Source: an uncultured Desulfovibrio sp. (lineage in GTDB: Bacteria > Desulfobacterota > Desulfovibrionia > Desulfovibrionales > Desulfovibrionaceae). Taken from it: a stretch of DNA of 14,632 nucleotides. The DNA lies in the NCBI GenBank assembly GCA_947177085.1, contig CAMWTD010000034.1, positions 1 through 14,632 of the forward strand. The letters run 5' to 3'. The notes below the pieces were generated by a model. The model had not been told where the DNA came from. It searched no databases and worked only from the letters and a program-made list of their open reading frames with translations. Both the position numbers and the translations under genes were made by a program. Positions 1 to 8,400 of the stretch are shown one piece after another (the first letter of the stretch is position 1; each line of letters starts with the position of its first letter).

Positions 1-107
1 TCGTACACCCCCAAACGGACGACTATAAATTCTTTTTCGCGCCGCGCGCTCCTTGACGGATACCCGGGGGACCCCTCGCTGACGCCGCGTCGCGGGCGCG
101 CAAAATC

Positions 108-136
108 TCGACAGGCCCGAAAAAATTTTCTACACT
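108..136 (+). promoter_or_regulatory. Candidate sigma70-type promoter for the glycogen operon
   Basis: A -35-like hexamer TCGACA (108-113, 5 of 6 consensus positions) is followed, after exactly 17 bases, by a -10-like hexamer TACACT (131-136, 4 of 6). The spacer includes an A/T-rich stretch just before the -10 element. Transcription would begin near 143 and leave a leader of about 190 bases before the first gene. This is a pattern match only. The nearby TTGACG at 53-58 has no matching -10 element at the right distance. Confidence 0.45.
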
Positions 137-314
137 TGCGCCAAGGCGGCGGAGGAACGCGCCACGGGCGGCCGATTTCCGGCCCATGCCCGCAAGAAAG
201 CCTCCCCCGCCGGGCCGAAGGGCCTGTGCGCCCGCGGCCATGCGATCGGGTCATGCGCTGCCCTCTCGTGTTCTTTCATTTCCGCTTCCGCAGCACAGCC
301 CGGCTTCCTTCCAA

Positions 315-334
315 CCTCCACTTCAGGAGGCCGT
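315..334 (+). promoter_or_regulatory. Strong ribosome binding site inside a small hairpin
   Basis: AGGAGG (325-330) lies four bases ahead of the ATG at 335, which fixes the start of the debranching enzyme. CCTCC at 315-319 is perfectly complementary to GGAGG at 326-330, with a six-base loop, so the Shine-Dalgarno sequence could be masked by a local stem. The match is visible in the sequence; any regulatory effect is inference. Confidence 0.55.
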
Positions 335-2503
335 ATGCGGTTCAGTTTTGACAAGGCCGCCTGCCAGAACACGCGCAGGGCCCTGCGCAAGGAATGGCTG
401 CTCACCAACGGGCTGGGCGGCTATGCCAGCAGCAGCATCCTTTACTGCAATACCCGCAAATACCACGGGCTGCTCGTGGTCGCCACGCCCGACGGCCGCC
501 AGGTGCTGCTCTCCGCCATGGAGGAGTCCCTCACCGGCGGCAGTAAGGAATTTCCCATCTCCACGCGCCAGCACCCGGGCGTGCTGCACCCCACGGGGCA
601 TCAGTACCTCGAAAAATTCACGCTGGACCCGTGGCCGCAGTTCACCTACCGCGTGGGCGACGTGCGCCTCACCCGCGAGGTGCTGCTGGTGCGCGGCGCC
701 AACCGCGTGCTCTTCCGCTGGACCCTGCAGGGCCCGGAAAAGAACCACGGGCGGCTGCCCAGGCTTTCGCTGCGCCTGCGGCCGCTGCTCGCCTACCGCG
801 GCTTCCACGAGCTGACCCACGCCAACGACGCCCTCCGCCCGCACACGGACGCGGCCCCCGGGGGCTTTGCCATCGCGCCCTATGAGGGGATGCCCGCGCT
901 CTACATCCAGGCGGGCAGCGCCTCGGTGTTCACGCCACAGCCGGACTGGTTCTATAATGTGGTGTATTTCCAGGAGCGGGAGCGCGGCTTCCCGGAGAAG
1001 GAAGACCTGTTCCAGCCCGGCGTCATGGATATCCCCCTGCCGCCGCTGCCCGAGGGCGGCAGTGTCTACCTCGCCGTGGGCACGGAAGAGATGCCCGCGG
1101 CCAAGGGGGGCGGCGCGGCCGACCTTGAGGCCGCCTGGCGGGCCGAGAGCGAGCCGCGCATGGCCGTGCACAAGAAGGTTCACGGGCTCATCGGGCATCT
1201 TGAAAAAATGGGGGCCCAGTTCTGCGTGAAAAATCCCTCGGGCGACGCGGCTGTCATCGCCGGCTACCACTGGTTCGACGCCTGGGGCCGCGACACGCTC
1301 ATCGCCCTTCCGGGCCTCGCCTTCTACGGCGGCCGCACCCAGTTCGGCCTCGACGTGCTCGCGCAGGTTCCGGCCTCCATGAAGAACGGCCTCGTGCCCA
1401 ACATGTTCGCCCATCAGGGGGAACACGCCTACAACGCGGCGGACGCGGCACTGTGGTACGCCTTCGCCGTGCAGTGCTACCTGCAGGAAAATCCCGACGG
1501 CTACGCCTGGGTGCGCGAGCATGCGTGGAAGGCCCTGAAGGAAATCGTGGCCGGCTACCGCAAGGGGCCGGGCAACGACATCCATGTGGACGAGGACGGC
1601 CTTATCCACGCGGGCAACGGCCACACCCAGCTCACCTGGATGGACGCCATGAGCGACGGCAAGCCCGTGACCCCGCGCCACGGCAGCCCGGTGGAGCTCA
1701 ACGCCCTGTGGTACAATACCCTTGTCTTTGTCGACCATCTCGCCAAGAAATTCGACGAGCCGGACTGGCGCATGGGCGACCTGAAACCCATGCGGCAGAG
1801 CTTTTTCGAGCATTTCTGGGTGGCGCGCGACGGCGGCTATCTCGGCGACGTGTGGCGCGACGGCCTGCTCGACCAGAGCATCCGCCCCAACCAGATCCTC
1901 GCCGTGTCGCTGCCGCATCCCATTCTGGAGGAGCAGTACCGGCCGCAGGTGATGGAATGCGTGCGCAACCGGCTGCTCACGCCCTACGGGCTGCGCACGC
2001 TGGCCCCCTCAGACCCGGCCTACAAGGGCAAGTACGAGGGGGGCCCGGCCGAGCGCGACGCCGCCTATCACCAGGGCACCATCTGGCCCTGGCTGCTCGG
2101 CCAGTACACGGACGGCCTTCTGCGCGTGGCCTGGGATACGGACGGCGCGGCCAAGGCCCTGCTCGACCGCGTGACGCCGCTCTTTTCCGACCATCTCATG
2201 GACGCGGGCCTCGGCAGCATCTCCGAGATTTTCGACGCCTCGCCGCCGGCCCGGCCCAACGGCACCATCGCCCAGGCCTGGAGCGTGGCCGAGTGCCTCA
2301 GGATGCTCATCCGCCTGAAGCGCGCCGCGCCCGGCGTGTATGACGCCTGGGAGCACAAGATCGCCCACCGCCTCGCCAACCCCGTCTCCGGCGACACGGC
2401 GGGCGTGTGCCGCGTGACCATGATCCTGGAAGACGAATCCCCGGCGGCTGAGGCCCCCGCGGCCAAGCAGGCCAGGCGCGCCAAGAAGAAGGGGGATGCC
2501 TGA
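335..2503 (+). CDS. Glycogen debranching enzyme, GDE family (amylo-alpha-1,6-glucosidase type)
   Basis: 722 residues. It is predicted to remove alpha-1,6 branch stubs from glycogen in the cytoplasm, as no signal peptide or membrane segment is visible. Residues about 15-240 look like the GDE N-terminal beta-rich domain (start LLTNGLGGYASSS, then RKYHGLLV). Residues about 290-660 look like the GDE C-terminal (alpha/alpha)6 catalytic domain, with FDAWGRDTLIALPGL (314-328), TWMDA (434-438, acidic D437), GTIWPWLLGQYTDGLLR (581-597) and SEIFD (630-634, E631), the usual landmarks of the archaeal/bacterial short GDE group. The catalytic assignment of D437 and E631 is by family resemblance. The start is set by AGGAGG at 325-330. 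The last 20 residues form a Lys/Arg/Ala tail beyond the domain. The stop overlaps the next start by one base (TGATG), indicating coupling with the GT4 gene. The family assignment is secure; the exact specificity (glucosidase alone or also glucanotransferase) is not visible. Confidence 0.93.
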   Translation: MRFSFDKAACQNTRRALRKEWLLTNGLGGYASSSILYCNTRKYHGLLVVATPDGRQVLLSAMEESLTGGSKEFPISTRQHPGVLHPTGHQYLEKFTLDPWPQFTYRVGDVRLTREVLLVRGANRVLFRWTLQGPEKNHGRLPRLSLRLRPLLAYRGFHELTHANDALRPHTDAAPGGFAIAPYEGMPALYIQAGSASVFTPQPDWFYNVVYFQERERGFPEKEDLFQPGVMDIPLPPLPEGGSVYLAVGTEEMPAAKGGGAADLEAAWRAESEPRMAVHKKVHGLIGHLEKMGAQFCVKNPSGDAAVIAGYHWFDAWGRDTLIALPGLAFYGGRTQFGLDVLAQVPASMKNGLVPNMFAHQGEHAYNAADAALWYAFAVQCYLQENPDGYAWVREHAWKALKEIVAGYRKGPGNDIHVDEDGLIHAGNGHTQLTWMDAMSDGKPVTPRHGSPVELNALWYNTLVFVDHLAKKFDEPDWRMGDLKPMRQSFFEHFWVARDGGYLGDVWRDGLLDQSIRPNQILAVSLPHPILEEQYRPQVMECVRNRLLTPYGLRTLAPSDPAYKGKYEGGPAERDAAYHQGTIWPWLLGQYTDGLLRVAWDTDGAAKALLDRVTPLFSDHLMDAGLGSISEIFDASPPARPNGTIAQAWSVAECLRMLIRLKRAAPGVYDAWEHKIAHRLANPVSGDTAGVCRVTMILEDESPAAEAPAAKQARRAKKKGDA

Positions 2504-3825
2504 TGCGAGTCCTCATGTTCGGCTGGGAGTTTCCGCCGTACATCAGCGGCGGTCTCGGCACAGCCTGTTACGGCATGACGCATGCGCTGGCACAGCTCGG
2601 CGTCGAGGTCATCTTCGTCCTGCCCCACGTGGAGGACGCGGCCACCGACTTCCTCAAGCTGGAATCGGCCTCGGGCACGCTCATCACCCAGGACATGCAG
2701 GAGCGCATGGCCTGGGCCGGGCAGGAGATATGGCGGTCCAACATCCGGTATCTCCAGGTGGACAGCCCGCTCATGCCCTACCTCACGCCGGAGAGCTACC
2801 GCGAGGCGCTGAAAAGCATGAGCAGCGAGGCCACGCCCGGCGGCGAGGTGGTCAAGACCCACGCCGGTCCGGCCTTCACCTGGAAGCTCAAGGGCGGCTA
2901 CGGCCCGGAGCTCATGACCGAGGTCTACCGCTACGGCCGCCTCGGCGGGGCCATCGCCCTGCAGGAGGATTTCGACGTCATCCACGCCCATGACTGGATG
3001 ACCTACCCCGCGGGCATCCTCGCCAAGGCGCTCACCGGCAAGCCTCTGGTCGTTCATATCCACGCCACGGAATATGACCGCAGCGGCGAGAACATCAACG
3101 AGATCGTGGGCGGCATTGAGCGCGCGGGCCTTTTGGCTGCCGACGTGGTCGTGGCCGTGAGCCAGCTCACCCGCAACATGGTCATCCAGCGCTACGGCGT
3201 GCCGCCGGAAAAGGTCAAGGTGGTCTACAACGCGGTGGAGCGCCACGACGTGGCCAGGCACTACGAGATCCCGCCGCGCATCCGCCACGAGAAGCGCGTG
3301 CTCTTCCTCGGGCGCATCACCTTCCAGAAGGGGCCGGAATACTTCATGGAAGCCGCGCGCCTGGTGCTCGAGAAGATCCCCAACGTGCGCTTCTTCATGG
3401 CCGGCAGCGGCGACATGCTGCCGCGCCTCGTGCGCCGGGCCGGGCAATTGCGCATCGGCAGCCGCTTCCACTTCGCGGGCTTTTTGCGCGGCGAGCAGGT
3501 GGACCGCATGTTCGCCCTGAGCGACCTCTACGTCATGCCCTCGGTGTCCGAGCCCTTCGGCATCACCCCGCTGGAGGCCATGCTCTATGACGTGCCGGTC
3601 CTGCTCTCGCGGCAGTCCGGCGTCTCCGAGGTGCTGGAGCACGCGCTCAAGGCCGACTTCTGGGACACCCGCGACATGGCCGACAAGATTTGCGCGGTGC
3701 TCCGCTACCCGAGCCTCGCCGAAGATCTTGTGAAGAACTGCCGCGAAGAAATGAAATCCATCCGCTGGGGCAATGCGGCGGAACAGCTTCTGCAAATTTA
3801 CCGCAACGTTACAGGGGAAAACTGA
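2503..3825 (+). CDS. GT4 glycosyltransferase, glycogen/starch synthase-like
   Basis: 440 residues, GT-B fold retaining glycosyltransferase. The N-terminus MRVLMFGWEFPPYISGGLGT carries the glycine loop (SGGLG 15-19) seen at the donor site of synthase-like enzymes. HAHDWMTYPAG (161-171) is the usual N-domain motif. GRITFQKG (270-277) opens the C-terminal nucleotide-sugar domain, and EPFGITPLE gives the EX7E pair E350/E358. No signal peptide or membrane helix is seen. Its place between a debranching enzyme and a GH57 enzyme, with one-base overlaps on both sides, points to alpha-glucan synthesis or modification. The order GDE-GT4-GH57 is, from memory, also found in Bacteroidetes. Donor and acceptor cannot be read from sequence; a role in priming or chain elongation is inference. 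It is distinct from the GT3 synthase domain encoded downstream, so the operon has two potential glucan-forming transferases. Confidence 0.88.
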   Translation: MRVLMFGWEFPPYISGGLGTACYGMTHALAQLGVEVIFVLPHVEDAATDFLKLESASGTLITQDMQERMAWAGQEIWRSNIRYLQVDSPLMPYLTPESYREALKSMSSEATPGGEVVKTHAGPAFTWKLKGGYGPELMTEVYRYGRLGGAIALQEDFDVIHAHDWMTYPAGILAKALTGKPLVVHIHATEYDRSGENINEIVGGIERAGLLAADVVVAVSQLTRNMVIQRYGVPPEKVKVVYNAVERHDVARHYEIPPRIRHEKRVLFLGRITFQKGPEYFMEAARLVLEKIPNVRFFMAGSGDMLPRLVRRAGQLRIGSRFHFAGFLRGEQVDRMFALSDLYVMPSVSEPFGITPLEAMLYDVPVLLSRQSGVSEVLEHALKADFWDTRDMADKICAVLRYPSLAEDLVKNCREEMKSIRWGNAAEQLLQIYRNVTGEN

Positions 3826-5315
3826 TGCCAGCTCTCTGCCTTTGCTACGAAGTGCACGAACCGTACAGGCTGCGCCGCTACACGGTCTTTGACATGGGCC
3901 AGAACTCCATCTACGAGGACGATGACAAGAACTGCGACATCCTCCTCTACACCGCGCGCGCCTGCTACCTGCCCATGAATGACCTTCTCCTCAAGCTCAT
4001 CCGCCGCTACGGGAAGGACTTCAAGGTCTGCTTCTCCATCTCCGGTACCGCGCTCGACCAGTTCGAGCAGTACGCCCCCGAGGTTTTGGAGAGCTTCCAG
4101 GCGCTCGCCGCCACGGGCAGCGTGGAATTTGCCTGCGAGACCGCGCCGCACAGCTTCTCCTTCCTGTATTCAAAACCGGAATTCGTGCGCCAGGTGGAGG
4201 ACCACGCCAAGCGCATCAAGCGCCTCTTCGGCAAAAAGCCCGTCACCTACCGCAATGCGGAACTCGTCTACAACAACGCCATGGGCGTAGCGCTCGGCGA
4301 GCTCGGCTACAAGGCGGTGATGGCCGAAGGCGCGGACCATGTGCTCGGCTGGCGCAGCCCCAACTACCTCTACAGCCCCATCGGCGCGCCCAAGGTGAAG
4401 CTCTTTTTGCGCAATATCCGCCTTTCCACGGACCTTGGCCGCCGTTTCAGCGACCAGTCGTGGGACCAGTGGCCGCTCACCGCGGAGAAGTATGCGGGTT
4501 GGATCCACAGCCTGGCAGGCGATGCGGAAGTCATCAATATCTTCAATGATTACCATGTGTTCGGCCTTCGCAACACGCGCGAGTCCGGCATCTTTGCCTT
4601 CATGGAGGCGCTGCCCGACCGCATCCTCGCCAACAAGGACTTCCATTTCACGACGCCCGCCGAGGCCGTGAAAAAGCTCCCCAGCGTGGGCGAGCTCGAC
4701 GTGCCCGACTTCATGAGCTGGGACTATGAGGGCCGCGACCTTACCGCATGGCTCGGCAACGACATGCAGAAGGACGCCATCCACACCCTCTACAAGATGA
4801 CGGAGCGCGTGCATGACATCGGCGCGCCTGACATCACGAGGGACTTTGAGCGCTTGCAAAGCTCCGACCACTTCCATTATATGTCCACCAAGTGGTTCAC
4901 CGCCTTTGCGCCTGACAGGCCCAATCCCTTCCCGAGCCCGTATGACGCCTATATCACCTACATGAACGTGCTCTCCGACCTTGAGATGCGCGTGACGGCG
5001 GCGGAGGCGGAAAAGGAACTGGTGAAGGACGTGGAAAAGATGGCCCGCAAGGTCGTTCCCCCCAGAAAAGACGCGAAGAAGGCTGAGGGCACGACAGCGG
5101 GCGCGGCCAAGGCGGCCCCGGAAAAGGAAAAGACCGCGATTGCCAAAAAGCCCGCGGCCACGAAGACCGCATCGGAGAAAGCTCCGACGAAGAAGGCGCC
5201 CGCCAAGAAAGCGGCCCCCAAAAAGGCGCCGGCCAGAGCCATGGGGGCCGCCGACGCCGCCAAGGGCGCGAAGAAATCCGCCCCGGCCAAAAAGTCCGGG
5301 GAATCGAAGGCCTGA
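3825..5315 (+). CDS. GH57 glycoside hydrolase (alpha-amylase/branching type) with Lys/Ala/Pro tail
   Basis: 496 residues from the ATG at 3825, which overlaps the GT4 stop by one base and follows AGGGGA; a longer open frame from 3690 lies inside GT4 and is rejected. GH57 landmarks appear in order: HEPYRLR (11-17; many members have HQP), VEFACETAPHSFSFL (100-114), TYRNAELVYNN (141-151) with presumed nucleophile E146, NIFNDYHVFGL (238-248) with presumed general acid D242, and HFHYMSTKWF (349-358) with SPYDAYITYMNVLSD (371-385). The catalytic part is about 390-400 residues, in line with the short bacterial GH57 amylase-like group. GH57 families include amylases, glucanotransferases and branching enzymes; with no GH13 branching enzyme nearby, branching is possible but unproven. 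Residues 411-496 form a basic low-complexity tail. No secretion signal is seen, so it probably acts on internal glycogen. Confidence 0.88.
   Translation: MPALCLCYEVHEPYRLRRYTVFDMGQNSIYEDDDKNCDILLYTARACYLPMNDLLLKLIRRYGKDFKVCFSISGTALDQFEQYAPEVLESFQALAATGSVEFACETAPHSFSFLYSKPEFVRQVEDHAKRIKRLFGKKPVTYRNAELVYNNAMGVALGELGYKAVMAEGADHVLGWRSPNYLYSPIGAPKVKLFLRNIRLSTDLGRRFSDQSWDQWPLTAEKYAGWIHSLAGDAEVINIFNDYHVFGLRNTRESGIFAFMEALPDRILANKDFHFTTPAEAVKKLPSVGELDVPDFMSWDYEGRDLTAWLGNDMQKDAIHTLYKMTERVHDIGAPDITRDFERLQSSDHFHYMSTKWFTAFAPDRPNPFPSPYDAYITYMNVLSDLEMRVTAAEAEKELVKDVEKMARKVVPPRKDAKKAEGTTAGAAKAAPEKEKTAIAKKPAATKTASEKAPTKKAPAKKAAPKKAPARAMGAADAAKGAKKSAPAKKSGESKA
5055..5312 (+). repeat. Coding low-complexity Lys/Ala/Pro tail (residues 411-496 of the GH57 protein)
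   Basis: About 86 residues built almost wholly of Lys, Ala, Pro, Thr and Ser, with repeated units such as KKAPAKKAAPKKAPA (456-470) and SAPAKKS (485-491). This is the composition of histone H1-like and AlgP-like bacterial tails. It is in frame with the enzyme, ends at the TGA at 5313, and has no folded-domain features. It would be strongly positively charged and disordered. Confidence 0.85.
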
Positions 5316-5338
5316 ACAGGCCCTCAAGGCTAGACGCC

Positions 5339-5374
5339 GCTGAACCGTGGGGGCAAACACCGCCACGGTTCAGC
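5339..5374 (+). promoter_or_regulatory. 12-bp perfect inverted repeat between the GH57 gene and the fusion gene
   Basis: GCTGAACCGTGG (5339-5350) is perfectly complementary to CCACGGTTCAGC (5363-5374), with a 12-base loop. It lies 24 bases after the GH57 stop and 65 bases before the next start. The bases that follow (CTTACGTTAATG) do not form a T-run, so it is not a typical intrinsic terminator. It could be an attenuator, an RNA processing or stabilising stem, or a binding site. The structure is certain as sequence; the role is not. Confidence 0.6.
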
Positions 5375-5439
5375 CTTACGTTAATGACAACTGCCTGCCG
5401 CCGTCCGGCACGTTGCCCGCGGCGTCCAAAGGAGAAATC

Positions 5440-8400
5440 ATGGAATTCCACAACGCTCCCGTGACCCTGTTCGAGGTGAGCTGGGAGGTCTGCAACAAGG
5501 TCGGGGGCATCTACTCCGTGGTGAGCAGCAAGGCCCTTCAGGCCGTGGACACCTTTGGCGAGGACTATTTCCTCCTCGGCCCCCAGCTCCAGCACAACGC
5601 GGGCTTTGAGGAAACGGACGAGCACATCTGGGATTCCATCCGGCCGGCGCTGGCGGCGCGCAACCTCAAGTGCAGCCTCGGCCGCTGGAACATTCCCGGC
5701 CGGCCCAAGGCCATCCTCGTCAACTTCGACCAGCGCTACGGCAGCAACCAGCTCCTCTATGAACTGTGGAAGAATTTCGGCGTGGATTCCCTTTCCGGCG
5801 GCTGGGACTATGTGGAGCCCGTCATGTTCGCCACAGCCTGCGGCGAGGTCATCGCGGCCATCCACGAGTGCCTGGTTGCGCCCACCAGCGGCCGCTCGGT
5901 GGCGCTCTTCCATGAATGGATGTGCGGCGCGGGCCTTTTGAGCCTCAAGCGCAACGCCCCCGCCATCGGCACGGTGTTCACCACCCACGCCACCATGCTC
6001 GGCCGCGCCCTCGCCGGCACGGGCCGCGACATCTATTCCAACCTGCGCAGCATCAATCCCGCGCAGGAAGCCGCGGCCCAGAACATCACCGCCAAGTGGT
6101 CCATGGAGAGCGCGTCCGCGCGCGAGGCCGACGCCTTCACCACGGTGAGCCCCATCACCGGCGAGGAATCCACGGTCTTCCTCGGCCGCTCGCCCGACGT
6201 CATCACCGTGAACGGCCTCGACATGCGCGTCATCCCGGACTTCACGAAAGACCGCAAAGAGCCTCTCGCCCACCGCGCCAAGGTCATGGCGGCGGCGAAC
6301 CGCTTCCTGCGGACGGAGCTTTCCCCGAACACGCGCATTTTCGCCATTTCCGGCCGCTACGAGATGCACAACAAGGGCATCGACATTTTCCTCGACGCCC
6401 TTGCCCGCGCGGACAGGAACCTGCGCGGCACGGACGCCTCCATCCTGGCGCTCTGCCTCGTCATGGGCGGCCACACCGGCGTCAACCAGGCCGCGGTCTC
6501 GGGCGACCCCAACGCCACGGACAACGGGCTGCCCTTCATCTGCACGCACCATGCGTGGAACGCCCCGCAGGACCCCATCATCAACGCCTGCCGCCGCCTC
6601 GGCCTCAACAACCAGCCGGACAGCCACGTCAAGGTCATCTTCGTGCCCGCCATGCTGGACGGCCACGACGGCTTCCTCAACATGCAGTATGAGGATGTCA
6701 TCTCGGCCTGCGACATGGGCTTCTTCCCCTCCTGGTACGAACCCTGGGGCTATACCCCGCAGGAGTGCGCGGCCTGGGCCGTGCCCACCCTCACCACCGA
6801 CCTCTCGGGCTTCGGCATGTGGGCGCGCAACGCCCAGAAGGGCAACGACGAAAAGAGCGGCGTGGCCGTCATGCCGAGGCGCGGCATGAACTTCGACCAG
6901 AGCGCGGAAATGCTGCACAGCTATGTGCTCAAGGCCGCGACCATGGCCCCGGAGACCCTCACCGAGCTGCGCAAGAGCGCGCGCGACGTGGCCGAGCTCA
7001 CCTCCTGGAGCCACTTCTTCGCCAACTATCTCGAGGCCTTCCGCATCGCGCTCGAAAAATCCACGGCCCGCACCGAGCAGGAGAGCGAGGCGCGCGAGGG
7101 CATGAACCGCGTGCTCCAGGCCTCCTCCTCGGTGACGCCCTTCCTTAGGCCCATGCTGGCCGTGGCCGAGCTGCCGCCCGAGCTTGCGCGCCTGCGCGAG
7201 CTTTCCAACAACCTCTGGTGGTGCTGGAACGACAAGGCCCGCGCCCTCTTCATGACCCTGAACCCGCAAATGTGGGACAAGTGCCACAATCCCATCCAGG
7301 TGCTGGGCCAGGCGGACAACGAGCGCCTCGAAAGCCTGCTCGCCAACGAGGACTACATGCGCCTCTACACCGAGGTCATGGCCGAGTTCGACGCCTACAT
7401 GGCCGAGCCCCTGCGCGACCTTGACGAGCACGTCAACGTGAAGCACCCGGTGGCCTACTTCTCCACCGAGTACGGCATCACCGAGTCCGTGCCCATCTAT
7501 TCCGGCGGCCTCGGCGTGCTCTCGGGCGACCATCTCAAGAGCGCCTCGGACATGGCCGTGCCGCTCTTCGGCATCGGCCTGCTCTACAAGAACGGCTATT
7601 TCAAGCAGGAGATCGACGAGAACGGCCGCCAGGTCGCCGTCTATCCCATGAACAACTTCTCGCAGCTCCCCGTGAGCCAGGTGACGGACGCCAACAACGC
7701 GCCGCTCTATGTCCAGCTCGAGCTGCCCGGCCGCATCCTCTACGCGCGCATCTGGCAGATGAAGGTCGGCCGCGTCACCCTCTACCTCATGGATACGGAC
7801 ACCACCCGCAACAGCGAGGAGGACCGCAAGATCACCGACCGCCTCTATGAGGCCAACCGCGAGATCCGCCTCCTGCAGGAGATGCTCCTCGGCATGGGCG
7901 GCATCCGCCTTATCCGCACCCTCGGGCTCGAGCCGCATGTCTACCACATGAACGAGGGGCACTCCGCCTTCCTCGTCATCGAGCGCCTGCTCGAGTGCAT
8001 GGGCCAGGGCATGAGCTACGACGTGGCCACGGTGCGCGTGCGCTCCAACACGGTGTTCACCACGCACACCCCTGTGCCCGCGGGCAACGAGGCCTTCTCG
8101 CTGGACCTCATGAGCCGCTATTTCACCCACTTCGCCAGCAAGCTCGGCCTTGACTGGGGCCAGTTCGTCCAGCTCGGCCAGATCGAGGGGGGCAACGCCC
8201 ACAACTTCGAGATGACGGTGCTCGCGCTGCGCTTCTCCTCCTGGGCCAACGGCGTGAGCCGCCTGCACGGCGAGGTTTCGCGGCACATGTGGAACAAGCT
8301 CTGGAAGAGCCTGCCGCTTGCCGAAACGCCCATCACCTACGTCACCAACGGCATCCACACGCCCTCCTATGTGGGCACGCAGATGCACGAGCTGCTCAAC

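Larger units (their letters stand above)
1..334. other. Non-coding leader upstream of the glycogen operon
   Basis: I see no credible gene in this stretch; the short open frames on both strands lack ribosome binding sites and recognisable protein features. It contains a candidate promoter (108-136), an implied untranslated leader of about 190 bases, and the ribosome binding site and small hairpin directly ahead of the debranching enzyme gene. Bases 20-45 are locally A/T-rich but show no complete promoter. The upstream neighbouring gene is outside the window. Confidence 0.6.

Noticed and set aside
323..1918. 531-codon - strand frame opposite the debranching enzyme
   Set aside because: It is a shadow of a clearly recognised gene, with low-complexity composition and no family motifs.
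2068..3795. 575-codon - strand frame opposite the debranching enzyme and GT4 genes
   Set aside because: It spans the junction of two recognised + strand genes and has shadow-type composition.
3690..3824. N-terminal extension of the GH57 gene by 45 residues
   Set aside because: The extension lies within the GT4 coding region, has no GH57 similarity, and the ATG at 3825 places the HEP motif at the normal distance from the N-terminus.
5339..5374. Intrinsic terminator between the GH57 and fusion genes
   Set aside because: The stem is perfect but no T-run follows on the + strand, so it is listed as a regulatory hairpin instead.
5347..5439. GTG start adding 31 residues to the fusion protein
   Set aside because: The extension is translated from a hairpin and intergenic DNA; the ATG at 5440 has a clear ribosome binding site and the GT3 domain begins right after it.
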